Assembly: GCA_035378985.1 (NCBI GenBank)
Contig: DAOSUR010000007.1
Span: 1 to 64,000 of the forward strand
Source of the DNA: Anaerohalosphaeraceae bacterium
Lineage (GTDB): Bacteria > Planctomycetota > Phycisphaerae > Sedimentisphaerales > Anaerohalosphaeraceae
Reading direction: 5' to 3'
DNA length: 64,000 bases
The translations under genes and the position numbers were made by a program. The stretch's first letter is position 1. The number at the start of each line of letters is the position of its first letter. Shown piece by piece: positions 23,973-32,806 of the stretch. The notes under the pieces were generated by a model. That model saw only the letters and a program-made list of their open reading frames with translations. It was not told the DNA's origin and ran no database searches.

Positions 23973-24498
23973 AAGATTAAAACCCTCCAAATAACGTTTC
24001 CGCCTTGTGTACTCGTATATGATAAAAAGCCCGCTGTCAGCGATGTCTGCGCAAAGCCCGTGGGGACTTGTTGCAGAAACTCAAAGACAAACGGCGGAGG
24101 AAAATCAATAGATGGAGCAACTTCGCTCTGTTCAAACGCAGAAAAAATCAGCAGGAGAGAAAAACAAAAACAGCGTTTTGTCCTTCAATTTCAAAATGAG
24201 CAGGGCCGCTCAGAGAACCTCACTTTGCTTGATTCCACATACTTTACACATGGGCTTCTTCAAATTGCAAGAAAAAAAATGTCAGGTTCGTAAAATCTCT
24301 TTTTTGCCAATTCTTGTCTGTTTCAGTCCGGAATTTTCCCAAAAGGATGGCGAAAGAGGTTTTTCTTCTGCCGGGGCTGTTTTCCTGCAGAAAACCCGGA
24401 AGAAAAAAAAGTTTGACCCCGGACTTTTTCTCTTTTAGGATTGTCATTGCTTTCTGCTCGTGTATGAAAGAAGACATTCTGGAGAAAAGGAGCCGATT
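23973..24498 (+). other. Gap of about 525 bases without a supported gene
   Basis: More A/T-rich than the surroundings, with many A-runs. Frames here (for example a 108-codon one from 24112) have poor composition and no family likeness, so I do not call them. A loose hairpin ccggg/cccgg flanked by ttcttc/aagaa lies around 24366-24406. AAGCCC repeats at 24026 and 24054 hint at structure. No known RNA motif was matched. Confidence 0.5.
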
Positions 24499-24714
24499 AT
24501 GATGGAAGTCCGCCAGCAGACCTGTGACAAATGTGATTATTATCTTCAAACCTCTCCGGGCTCCGGGGAATGCAGATGGTATGCCCCAAGCCCGAACAGG
24601 ACTATTTTTGTTACACGCTCCGAAGCTACGGGCAGCTATAAGACGGATGTTCACTGGCCGAAGGTCTATGACAGCAACTGGTGCGGAGAGTTTAAGGCCA
24701 AGGTCAAATCCTGA
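24499..24714 (+). CDS. Small four-cysteine protein, unknown
   Basis: Product of 71 residues with CDKCDYY, GECRWYAPSP and a C-terminal DSNWCGEFK. The spacing CxxC, CR and WCGEF recurs in small bacterial proteins that probably bind one metal or a small iron-sulfur cluster, but I know no assigned function. AAGGAG lies seven bases before the first of two ATGs. It is 122 bases upstream of cimA. Confidence 0.7.
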   Translation: MMEVRQQTCDKCDYYLQTSPGSGECRWYAPSPNRTIFVTRSEATGSYKTDVHWPKVYDSNWCGEFKAKVKS

Positions 24715-24787
24715 ATGATTTTTAGGGGGGCTGAACGGTTTCAAGGAAACTCGTCTTTTCTTGCAGAGAGGTGTCTTGTTTTTCTGC

Positions 24788-24816
24788 TTTACTTGTGGAC
24801 GCCGGAGGGCTACAAT
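24788..24816 (+). promoter_or_regulatory. Possible promoter of cimA
   Basis: TTTACT (24788-24793), 17-base spacer, TACAAT (24811-24816). The predicted start of transcription lies 10-20 bases before the cimA start codon, which has no clear Shine-Dalgarno site. Confidence 0.4.
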
Positions 24817-24836
24817 GCGGCTGTCTTCTTCGGTAA

Positions 24837-26429
24837 ATGGGAAAAATGGGAAAAGTAGCCATATACGACACAACTTTGCGGGATGGAATGCAGGCCGAGG
24901 GCATCAGTTTTTCCCTCGAGGATAAACTGCTGATTGCCCGAAAACTGGATGAGTTTGGTATCCATTATATCGAAGGCGGTTTTCCTCTCAGCAATCCCAA
25001 GGAAGAGCAGTTTTTTGCCCGACTGGCTCAGGAAAAGCTGAAAAATTCCATTCTGGCGGCCTTTGGAAGCACCCGGCGGGCTTCTCAGAAACCGGAGGAA
25101 GACGCGGGGCTTCGGGCGCTTTTGGCCTGCGGTGCTCCGGTTCTGACCATCGTCGGGAAAAGTTGGGACCTGCACGTCAAGGAAGTCCTTCGCTGTTCCC
25201 TTGAGGACAATCTTCAGCTCTGTGCGGATTCTGTTGCCTATCTGAAAAAGCAGGGGCGCAGGGTCTTTTTTGATGCGGAGCATTTCTTTGACGGGTATAA
25301 AAACAATCCGGAGTATGCCTTGAAGGTTCTTCAGGCTGCCGCCGAGGCCGGGGCGGAAGTCTTGGTGCTGTGTGAGACAAACGGCGGCTGTCTGCCGAAT
25401 GAGGTCTTCGATATCACACAGGTGGTCTGCCGGACCCTGAGCGGGGCGGTCGTCGGAATTCATACCCATAATGACTCGGACTGTGCTGTGGCCAATTCCC
25501 TGGCGGCCGTGCAGGCAGGGGCCCGCCAGGTTCAGGGAACCATCAACGGACTGGGGGAGCGAAGCGGCAATGCCAACCTCTGTTCGATTATTCCCAATCT
25601 GACTCTGAAAATGGGCTATGAAACGGTCGGCCTTTCTCGTCTCAAAGGACTGACGGAGCTGTCTCGTTTTGTCTTTGAAGTGGCCAATTTGCCCCCCGTG
25701 TCTAACCTGCCTTATGTAGGCGAAAGTGCCTTTGCCCACAAGGGCGGGCTGCATATTGATGCCCTCCGCAAGAACGAAAAAACGTATGAACATATCCACC
25801 CCTCTCTGGTGGGCAATGAGCGCAAATATCTGATTTCGGAGCTGTCCGGTTCTTCCAATGTACTCGACAAGCTCGAACGCAAAAAAATTACCGCCGACAA
25901 GCAAACGGCGGCCAAAATTCTCAAAGCCGTTCAGGACCTTGAAAACGCCGGCTATCAGTTTGAAACGGCCGAGGCCAGCTTCGATTTGCTTGTGAAGAAA
26001 ACGCTCGGCGAATATGTTCCCAGTTTCGAACTGATTAAATATCACATTGATGTGGAGAGAAATCCCGATGGCGCAATGGTCACGGAGGCCACGGTCAAAC
26101 TTCAGGTAGACGGCAAAGTGGAACACGTTGTTGCGGAAGGGGATGGTCCGGTCAATGCACTGGATAACGCCCTTCGGAAGGCCCTCGAACGGTTCTATCC
26201 GTCTCTGCGGGAGATGTCTCTGGTTGATTACAAGGTTCGTGTGGTCAATGCCAAAGCGGGCACGGCGGCCCGGGTCCGGGTTGTCATTGAAAGCCGCGAC
26301 CGAGCCGACCTGTGGGGCACGGTCGGCGTTTCGGAGAATATCATCGAGGCCAGCTGGCTGGCTCTGGTGGACAGCGTGGAATACAAGCTGCTCAAAGATG
26401 CCGATAAGTTTTCCGAACAGTCTCGATAG
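24837..26429 (+). CDS. cimA: (R)-citramalate synthase
   Basis: Condenses acetyl-CoA with pyruvate, the first step of the threonine-independent isoleucine route. 530 residues of the LeuA/HMGL-like family. The catalytic barrel shows DTTLRDGMQ, GIHTHND (metal ligands) and NGLGERSGNANL, and a C-terminal regulatory domain (about 400-530) follows. FAHKGGLHIDAL and YEHIHPSLVGN are typical of the CimA subgroup. Two ATGs, 24837 and 24846, are possible. LeuA is less likely because the first motif and the length match CimA. Confidence 0.88.
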   Translation: MGKMGKVAIYDTTLRDGMQAEGISFSLEDKLLIARKLDEFGIHYIEGGFPLSNPKEEQFFARLAQEKLKNSILAAFGSTRRASQKPEEDAGLRALLACGAPVLTIVGKSWDLHVKEVLRCSLEDNLQLCADSVAYLKKQGRRVFFDAEHFFDGYKNNPEYALKVLQAAAEAGAEVLVLCETNGGCLPNEVFDITQVVCRTLSGAVVGIHTHNDSDCAVANSLAAVQAGARQVQGTINGLGERSGNANLCSIIPNLTLKMGYETVGLSRLKGLTELSRFVFEVANLPPVSNLPYVGESAFAHKGGLHIDALRKNEKTYEHIHPSLVGNERKYLISELSGSSNVLDKLERKKITADKQTAAKILKAVQDLENAGYQFETAEASFDLLVKKTLGEYVPSFELIKYHIDVERNPDGAMVTEATVKLQVDGKVEHVVAEGDGPVNALDNALRKALERFYPSLREMSLVDYKVRVVNAKAGTAARVRVVIESRDRADLWGTVGVSENIIEASWLALVDSVEYKLLKDADKFSEQSR

Positions 26430-26453
26430 GAGAACGAGGAGTCTGTTGAATAG

Positions 26454-26492
26454 AAAACGATTCGGGTTGCCCAGTGTAATTCAATCGTTTTT
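26454..26492 (+). terminator. Possible terminator after cimA
   Basis: aaaacgatt (26454-26462) and aatcgtttt (26483-26491) can pair around a 20-base loop and end in five T. It lies 25 bases past the cimA stop. Confidence 0.4.
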
Positions 26493-26518
26493 GATGTCTT
26501 TTCGGAAAGGAGTCTTTT

Positions 26519-27055
26519 ATGGGAGAAATCAAAGTTCCTAAGGCACCTCTTCCCTGGTGGGCGGCCGGGCTGGCGCTGGGCCTGATTCAGGTCCTGGCTG
26601 TCTATGTAAAAGGCCCGCTGGGAGTCTCCACTCAGTTTGTGATTCTCGACAGCATCGTGATGCACAAAGCAGCCCCCGAATATGCCCAGAATCATCCTCT
26701 CCTCAGTCAGGAGAAAAACCGGAAGATTGGATACGGCTTCTGGCTGGATGTGGGGATTGTTCTCGGCGCGTTTACGGCCGCCGTCATGGTCAAACGCTGG
26801 AAACTGCAGACCTCGACTGTCTGGTGGAAGACCAATCGAAACGGTTCGCTCTTTGGACGTTTTTTTGCTGGGTTTATCGGGGGGATTTTCATCCTGCTCG
26901 GGGCCCGGCTGGCCCACGGCTGCACCAGCGGGGGCTTCGCCAGCGGATGGGCGCAGCTGTCTCTGAATGCCGTACCGATGACAATCGGGCTGTTCAGCTT
27001 CGGAATGCTGACGGCTTGGCTTGTCTACCCCAAAACCCCGGATTTTGAAAAATAA
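26519..27055 (+). CDS. YeeE/YedE-family sulfur transport protein, first half
   Basis: Membrane protein of 178 residues with five hydrophobic helices and the signature RLAHGCTSGGFASG, whose Cys belongs to the relay used by YeeE/TsuA to pass thiosulfate through the membrane. Full-length YeeE has two such halves in one chain; here the second half is the next gene. GAAAGGAG precedes the start. Uptake of thiosulfate or a related sulfur compound is inferred from the family. Confidence 0.82.
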   Translation: MGEIKVPKAPLPWWAAGLALGLIQVLAVYVKGPLGVSTQFVILDSIVMHKAAPEYAQNHPLLSQEKNRKIGYGFWLDVGIVLGAFTAAVMVKRWKLQTSTVWWKTNRNGSLFGRFFAGFIGGIFILLGARLAHGCTSGGFASGWAQLSLNAVPMTIGLFSFGMLTAWLVYPKTPDFEK

Positions 27056-27067
27056 GGAGGATACATT

Positions 27068-27598
27068 ATGTCAGCGGTTTTCTGGGGACTTCTGATTGGT
27101 TTTTTGTTCGGCGCCGCTCTGTACCTGGGCGGCCTTGCCGAACCGGATAAAATTATCGGCTCTCTCCGGCTGAAGGATTTTCATGCCTTTCGGACGATTG
27201 CACTTTTTGTGCTGGTCGGCATGCTCGGTACCTGGATTCTCCAGAAAACCGGTCATGCCAACTCGGATGTCAAGCCGGCTGCTGTTCTTACGGTGTTTAT
27301 CGGCGGTGCCCTGCTGGGGGTGGGATTCGGGATTACCGGCTACTGTCCGGGAACAGGTTTGGCCTGTGCGGCGGCCGGACGGATGGATGCTCTGATCACC
27401 GTGCTCGGGATGTTTGTCGGAGCTATGGTTTATATTCTAATCTATCCGACGGTTGTCGTCTCTCTGGAACAGCATTTCAATTACGGGAAAGTTACGCTGC
27501 CGGAGATTACGAATACCTCCTCTACGGCCTGGGTCCTGCCGATTGTTCTCCTCGGTGCCCTGATTTTGTGGGTTACGGCACCGCGTGGAAAATCATGA
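27068..27598 (+). CDS. YeeE/YedE-family sulfur transport protein, second half
   Basis: Membrane protein of 176 residues with five hydrophobic helices and the matching signature GFGITGYCPGTGLACAAAGR. It begins 12 bases after the first half, with AAGGAGG overlapping the upstream stop region. The pair would assemble into one transporter. No rhodanese or TusA gene is next to it, although such partners are common. Confidence 0.82.
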   Translation: MSAVFWGLLIGFLFGAALYLGGLAEPDKIIGSLRLKDFHAFRTIALFVLVGMLGTWILQKTGHANSDVKPAAVLTVFIGGALLGVGFGITGYCPGTGLACAAAGRMDALITVLGMFVGAMVYILIYPTVVVSLEQHFNYGKVTLPEITNTSSTAWVLPIVLLGALILWVTAPRGKS

Positions 27599-27700
27599 TT
27601 TTTTGCGGAAAGCGAATGTCTGAGCGGGCGAGGCTGCGATAAAACAGGCGGCTTCGGGAATCATATTGGGTGGATAAAAATGTCAGGAAAAGGATTGCTT

Positions 27701-28615
27701 ATGAATCGACGCACGTTTTTGGGGACGTCATTGCTGACGACCGCCGCACTTTCTTCCTCGCTGAAGGCGGCGGAGCAGACTTCTGAAAAACCGACAGGCC
27801 CTTTCAAGCTCCGTTACGCACCCGAATTGGGCCAATTCAAACATCACGCCGGCGAGGACCCGATTGACCAAATCAAGTTTATGCATGAGCAGGGGTTTCG
27901 GGCGTTTTTTGACAACGGGCTGATGGGCAAAAGCCCCGACCTGCAGGAAAAGATTGCTCAGGCCGCCGCTCAGTACGAAATGATGATAGGCCCCTTTGTC
28001 GCAGAGGCCCAGTTCGGCCAGCGTACCTTTGTGATGCCGTCCCGCTCGGTGAAGAATCAGCTGGTTTCCAAAATGAAGCAGGCCGTCGAGACGGCCAAAC
28101 GCACCGGCGCCAGGTGGGCTCTGGTGGTTCCCGGTCAGTATGACCAGAGTCTGGAGTGGGATTACCAGACGGCCAATGTGGTCGAAAATCTCAAGTATTG
28201 TGCCGAGGTTTGCGAACCGGCCGGCCTTACGATAGTGATTGAGCCGCTCAATCCCAAGAGTCATCCGGGTCTGTTTTTGACGAAAATCTCGCAGGCCTTT
28301 CAGATTTGTCAGGCCGTCGGAAGCCCCGCCTGTATGATTGTCAACGACCTTTTCCATCAGCAGATTACGGAAGGCAATCTGATTCACAACATCGATGCGG
28401 CCTACAGCCGTATCGCCGCCTTTCATATCGGCGATGTCCCCGGGCGGATGGAACCGACCACCGGCGAAATCAATTACCAAAACATTTTCAGACATCTCTA
28501 TCAGAAAAAGTACGAAGGGGTGCTCTGTATGGAGCACGGCACCAGCAAACCCGGCAAAGAGGGGGAGCTGGCCCGAATCGCCGCCTATCGGCTCTGTGAT
28601 GCATTTGAACCCTGA
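27701..28615 (+). CDS. Tat-exported hydroxypyruvate isomerase-like TIM-barrel protein
   Basis: Product of 304 residues. The N-terminus NRRTFLGTSLLTTAALSSSL is a twin-arginine signal. The rest is a sugar isomerase/epimerase barrel (AP endonuclease 2 family) close to hydroxypyruvate isomerase, with VIEPLNPKSHPG, NDLFHQQITEGNL and the diagnostic GDVPGRMEPTTGEINY. The metal-binding Glu, Asp and His residues appear present. Start 27701 has AAGGA. It heads a three-gene cluster with a DUF1080 lipoprotein and a Gfo/Idh/MocA protein, suggesting periplasmic sugar oxidation and isomerisation in planctomycetes. Confidence 0.85.
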   Translation: MNRRTFLGTSLLTTAALSSSLKAAEQTSEKPTGPFKLRYAPELGQFKHHAGEDPIDQIKFMHEQGFRAFFDNGLMGKSPDLQEKIAQAAAQYEMMIGPFVAEAQFGQRTFVMPSRSVKNQLVSKMKQAVETAKRTGARWALVVPGQYDQSLEWDYQTANVVENLKYCAEVCEPAGLTIVIEPLNPKSHPGLFLTKISQAFQICQAVGSPACMIVNDLFHQQITEGNLIHNIDAAYSRIAAFHIGDVPGRMEPTTGEINYQNIFRHLYQKKYEGVLCMEHGTSKPGKEGELARIAAYRLCDAFEP

Positions 28616-28633
28616 AACCAAAGGAGCCTTTCG

Positions 28634-29275
28634 ATGAGATATGAAATTGCTCTGATTAGTTTGTGTGTCGGCGTGCTGACCTCCGGCTGTGCGGAGCGCA
28701 TCCGGCTGTTTAACGGCTACAATCTGGACGGATGGAAGTTCTATACGGACGACCCGGGCGTGGTTGTGACCGAAGTCTGGAGCATCCGGGATGGTATCCT
28801 GCGGTGCGAGGGGCGGCCCAACGGGTATCTTCGCACAACTCGGCCTTTTTCCAACTACAAACTGACGCTCGAATGGCGCTGGCCGCAGGAGCCGACCAAC
28901 AGCGGCGTGCTCCTGCACGGGACCGGAGAAGACCGGCTTTGGCCGACCTGTTATGAGGCCCAGCTGCGAAGCGGGGATGCAGGCGACCTGATTATCATTG
29001 GGGAGGAGTTGTCGCTGACGGCGGATGGAAAGGCCTTCCGTCCTGAAGAGTCCCGCTATCTGCGGCTGGCTCGTCAGAAACCCTCCAGTGAAAAGAAACC
29101 CCCGCAATGGAACCGCTATGAAATTATCTGTCGGGACAATACCCTCGAACTGATTGTCAACGGCGTGCGGCAGAATCGGGCCGAAGGGCTTTCCGCTGCA
29201 TCCGGATTTATCGCCCTCCAGTCGGAAGGGTCTCCGATTGAGTTTCGCAATATTGTTCTCGAGAAGCTTCGGTAG
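28634..29275 (+). CDS. DUF1080 (3-keto-disaccharide hydrolase-like) lipoprotein
   Basis: Product of 213 residues with lipobox LTSGC (Cys19). The mature part is the DUF1080 concanavalin-like fold: RLFNGYNLDGWKFY at the start, NSGVLLHG in the middle and PIEFRNIVLEKL at the end, all standard for the family. Some DUF1080 enzymes hydrolyse 3-keto-glycosides; its neighbour is an oxidoreductase that could form such keto sugars. Start preceded by AAAGGAG. Confidence 0.88.
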   Translation: MRYEIALISLCVGVLTSGCAERIRLFNGYNLDGWKFYTDDPGVVVTEVWSIRDGILRCEGRPNGYLRTTRPFSNYKLTLEWRWPQEPTNSGVLLHGTGEDRLWPTCYEAQLRSGDAGDLIIIGEELSLTADGKAFRPEESRYLRLARQKPSSEKKPPQWNRYEIICRDNTLELIVNGVRQNRAEGLSAASGFIALQSEGSPIEFRNIVLEKLR

Positions 29276-29316
29276 GGGCGGAAACTTCCAAAGACAAATT
29301 TTTTAGGAGCGAACAG

Positions 29317-30609
29317 ATGAACCAGCGAAGTGATACAAATCTGACGCGTCGGGATTTTCTGAAAACATCGGCTGTTGCCTCCTCCGCGGCGTTCTGGCCG
29401 GCGGCCTCCGCTTTGTTCGCCGCCGGACAGGAAAAGATTCGGCTGGCCCTGATCGGCTGCGGCGGACGCGGAAACGGAGCCTTAAAAGACTGTCTTCAGG
29501 CCGTTTCTTCCCTCGGAATGACGGCGGAAATCACCGCGCTGGCGGATTTTTTCAAAGACCGCGTCCTGAAAACCGCTCAGGAACATCAGGTGCCGCAGGA
29601 CCGATGTTTCGACGGCCCTCTGGCTTATCAAAAAGCCCTCGCTTCGGAAGCGGATGTGGTGCTGCTGGTGACACCGCCTGTTTTTCGTCCCCGCCATTTT
29701 GAAGCGGCGATAGCCGCCGGCAAGCACGTCTTTATGGAAAAACCCGTGGCCGTCGATGCGCCGGGAGCCCGAAAAATTCTCGAAGTCGGACAGACCGCCG
29801 TTTCCAAAGGGCTGGCTGTCTGTGTAGGGGCTCAGCGGAGACATCAGGCCTCTTACCTGCAGACCAAAGCTGCGATTGACCAGGGGGCTATCGGCACCAT
29901 CCTGTCCGGCCAGGTCTGGTGGTGCATGGGACACCTGTGGTTCAACAAGCGGCTTCCCGGCGAAAGCGATGCTGATTACATGGTTCGCAACTGGGTCAGT
30001 TTTACCGAAATGTCCGGCGACCATATTGTCGAACAGCATTTTCACAATATTGATGTGGCCAATTGGTTCCTGGGCAAAACCCCGAAGCAGTGTGTGGGCT
30101 TCGGCGGACGAGCCCGCCGAAAGACAGGCAACCAGTTCGACTTCTTCAGTGTTGATTTTGACTACGGCGGCGGGATTCATATCCACAGCATGTGCCGTCA
30201 GGTGGACAGCTGCTATAACCGCGTGGCCGAGTTCTTTACGGGCACGCAGGGCACTGCGGCCGGAAGCGGACCGGTCAATCCTTCCGACGGCAAACGCGTG
30301 TCTGTCCCGGAGCTGCAGCTGCACGAAAATCCCTATGTGCAGGAGCATATCGACCTGCTCAAGAGCATTCGAGACGGCAAGCCCCTGCAGGATGCACAGT
30401 GGGCGGCCCAGACCAATTTGACCGCCCTGATGGGACGAATCAGCGCCTATACCGGCCAGCTGGTTCGCTGGCAGGACCTGACCGACCCCCAGTCCAAAAG
30501 TCCGTGGTACAATCTCACTCTTTCTCCCACGGCGGAGGATTTTGAGAAGGGGACCGTCAAGGCGCCGGCCGATGATGTGATTCCGATACCCGGAACAGAG
30601 CCTGCCTGA
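29317..30609 (+). CDS. Tat-exported Gfo/Idh/MocA oxidoreductase
   Basis: NAD(P)-dependent sugar oxidoreductase of 430 residues. Twin-arginine signal LTRRDFLKTSAVASSAAFWP, Rossmann motif ALIGCGGRGNGALKD and the catalytic-lysine motif MEKPVAVD are present, followed by the alpha/beta domain with HNIDVANWFLGK. The tail PWYNLTLSPTAEDFEKG is common in planctomycete paralogues. It lies downstream of the isomerase and DUF1080 genes. Together they could oxidise, hydrolyse and isomerise a glycoside outside the cytoplasm. The true substrate is unknown. Confidence 0.9.
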   Translation: MNQRSDTNLTRRDFLKTSAVASSAAFWPAASALFAAGQEKIRLALIGCGGRGNGALKDCLQAVSSLGMTAEITALADFFKDRVLKTAQEHQVPQDRCFDGPLAYQKALASEADVVLLVTPPVFRPRHFEAAIAAGKHVFMEKPVAVDAPGARKILEVGQTAVSKGLAVCVGAQRRHQASYLQTKAAIDQGAIGTILSGQVWWCMGHLWFNKRLPGESDADYMVRNWVSFTEMSGDHIVEQHFHNIDVANWFLGKTPKQCVGFGGRARRKTGNQFDFFSVDFDYGGGIHIHSMCRQVDSCYNRVAEFFTGTQGTAAGSGPVNPSDGKRVSVPELQLHENPYVQEHIDLLKSIRDGKPLQDAQWAAQTNLTALMGRISAYTGQLVRWQDLTDPQSKSPWYNLTLSPTAEDFEKGTVKAPADDVIPIPGTEPA

Positions 30610-30684
30610 TTCCATCACGGAAATCCGAGGGGCGGTTTCCTTCGCCGGTACAGCGGAAAAAAAGAAGTCAGGACGCTGCGAGGA

Positions 30685-32796
30685 TTAGTCCTGTTTGATG
30701 GGCCGAAAGCGGCTTTGGCTCCTTCGGCCTCGCCGGGCCGCCTCCACGGCCTGTTCATAGAGGACTTGCTGAGCCCGAACGGGTTTGCCTTTGGATTCTT
30801 TGAGCTTGTAGGTCCCGTCGGGCAGCAGCTGCCACGATTGACAATTATCCTGCAGATACAGTTCGAGCATTTGAATGAGGCGTTTTTTGTGACCGGCGTC
30901 TGCAATCGGAAACAGCAGTTCCAGCCGTCTGTCCAGATTGCGGCCCATCCAGTCCGCACTGGCCAGATACACCTCCGGATGGCCGCCGTTGCCGAAATAC
31001 AGAATCCGGGCGTGTTCAAGAAACCGGTCCACGATCGAGACGACTTCAATGTTTTCGGACAGCCCTTTCACACCGGGCCGAAGACAGCAGATTCCGCGAA
31101 TATTCAGCCGCACTTTTACTCCCGCCTGCGAGGCCCGGTACAGCGCCTGGCACATTTGTTTGTCCTCCAGGGCATTCAGTTTGGCCATAATCAGCCCCGG
31201 ACGGTCCGGACTGGACACCTGAATTTCCCGCTCAATCAGTTCCAGGAGACGTCGGCGCATTGCTGTCGGGGCAATGACCAGTTTGGACCAGCCGACGGAT
31301 TCAGACAGTCCTGTCAGCAGGTTGAAAAAGGAGGCCGTATCTCGGGTCAGTTCGGAATCGGCGCTCATCAGGCCGATGTCAGAGTAAATTCGTGCCGTTT
31401 TGTCATTGTAATTGCCCGTCGAAAGATGCACATACCGCCGAATGCGTCCTTCCTCCCGTCGAACAATCAGCAGGGCCTTGGCATGGGTTTTCAGTCCCAT
31501 CACACCGTAAATCACCGTACAGCCGGCATCCTCCAGCCGGCGGGCCCATTGGATGTTTCGTTCCTCGTCAAACCGTGCCTTCAGTTCCACCAGCACAGTG
31601 ACCTCTTTGCCGTTCTGGGCGGCCTCCTCCAGGGCCCGGATAATCGGTGAATCCCCGCTGGTCCGGTAAAGCGTCTGCTTGATGGCCAGCACCTGCGGGT
31701 CTTCCGCGGCCTCTTTCAAAAGACGCACCACCGGGTCAAAACTCTCGTACGGATGAACCAGCAGCACATCGCGGTCGCGAAGAGTCTCCCAGAGATCCTC
31801 CCCCTCCGGCAGGTCCGCCGGCGGCTGAGGGGGCCAGTCGGCAAGCTTCAGCCGTTCATAGCCCGGCCGTTCGGCAATCTCCCACAAACTGCGAGCCCCC
31901 AGCAGGGCATCGGTTTCGTAGATATCCTCCGACTTCAGATTCAGGTGTTTCCGCAGCCATTCGAGCAGTTCCGGCGCCGGATTGGAGGAAATCTGCAGCC
32001 GCACTGCCGCCCGACGAAGCCGCTCCCGTACCGCCTCCTCCATCGTTTCCAGCAGGTCGCCCGCTTCATCTTCCTGAATCGGAACGTCTGCATCCCGTGT
32101 AATCCGGAAACAGGCGGTGGAGCGGATTGTCCGGTTGGGACACAGCATTGCGGCGTATTCCAGTATCAAATCTTCCAAAGGAATCAAAACCGTTTGTCCC
32201 GAAGACGGAATCGCCGGAAATCGCTTAAAACTGTCCGGCACGGGAACGGCCAAGATGGAGACCTCTTCCGTGTCCTCCTGCGGTTCCAGAACAATTGCGG
32301 CAAAAAGCTGAAGTCCTTCCAGCAGCGGCGGAGGATTCAGACCTGTCAGGGAAATCGGCGTTAAAACCGGAAAAATTTCAGATTCAAAATAGGCCCGGAG
32401 GGCGGTTTTCTGTTTGCTTGTCAGTTCTTCCCGCCGGAAAAGAATCAGCCCGTTTTCGCGAAGTTCGGCAAAGACCTGACGCATCGTTCGGGCGTGTTCC
32501 TCCATCATCTGATGACAGCGCCGGCTGATTTCCTCCAATTGTTCGGCGGGGGTTTTTCCGCTGGGGTCCTTTTTGCGAATGCCTGCCGCCGCCTGCTGAC
32601 GAAGACCGGCCACGCGAATCATAAAAAACTCGTCCAGATTCGATGCAAAAATCGCCAGAAACTTCACGCGCTCCAGCAGAGGCAGTTTCGGATTTCGGGC
32701 CTGCTGAAGCACTCGCCGATTGAATTCAAGCCAGCTGAGTTCCCGGTTCAGAAAGGATTCCGGCTGTTCCAGTTTTTCAGTTTCGCTTCTGCCCAT
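30685..32796 (-). CDS. ppk: Polyphosphate kinase 1
   Basis: Makes long-chain polyphosphate from ATP, reversibly. The 703 residues fit Ppk1, with the N-terminal FLNRELSWLEFNRRVL, the middle domain, YESFDPVVRLLKEAAEDPQV, the phosphohistidine site GLKTHAK and the second HxxxGNYN block (VHLSTGNYND). Last gene of a minus-strand operon with ppx 10 bases upstream, so synthesis and breakdown of polyphosphate are co-expressed. Confidence 0.96.
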   Translation of the reverse strand: MGRSETEKLEQPESFLNRELSWLEFNRRVLQQARNPKLPLLERVKFLAIFASNLDEFFMIRVAGLRQQAAAGIRKKDPSGKTPAEQLEEISRRCHQMMEEHARTMRQVFAELRENGLILFRREELTSKQKTALRAYFESEIFPVLTPISLTGLNPPPLLEGLQLFAAIVLEPQEDTEEVSILAVPVPDSFKRFPAIPSSGQTVLIPLEDLILEYAAMLCPNRTIRSTACFRITRDADVPIQEDEAGDLLETMEEAVRERLRRAAVRLQISSNPAPELLEWLRKHLNLKSEDIYETDALLGARSLWEIAERPGYERLKLADWPPQPPADLPEGEDLWETLRDRDVLLVHPYESFDPVVRLLKEAAEDPQVLAIKQTLYRTSGDSPIIRALEEAAQNGKEVTVLVELKARFDEERNIQWARRLEDAGCTVIYGVMGLKTHAKALLIVRREEGRIRRYVHLSTGNYNDKTARIYSDIGLMSADSELTRDTASFFNLLTGLSESVGWSKLVIAPTAMRRRLLELIEREIQVSSPDRPGLIMAKLNALEDKQMCQALYRASQAGVKVRLNIRGICCLRPGVKGLSENIEVVSIVDRFLEHARILYFGNGGHPEVYLASADWMGRNLDRRLELLFPIADAGHKKRLIQMLELYLQDNCQSWQLLPDGTYKLKESKGKPVRAQQVLYEQAVEAARRGRRSQSRFRPIKQD

Positions 32797-32806
32797 AGGA
32801 TTTCTT

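Noticed and set aside
24020..24120. Possible c-di-GMP-I (GEMM) riboswitch because of GCAAAGCCC and nearby pieces
   Set aside because: The first conserved half and the G-rich 3' segment of the aptamer are missing; only isolated short matches remain.
24112..24438. 108-codon plus-strand frame in the 24 kb gap
   Set aside because: Unlike the codon use of neighbouring genes, rich in Lys/Phe from A/T runs, and with no usable ribosome-binding site at proper spacing.
27728..29107. 459-codon minus-strand frame opposite the isomerase and DUF1080 genes
   Set aside because: It crosses two well-supported plus-strand genes and their gap, without a recognisable domain or ribosome site.
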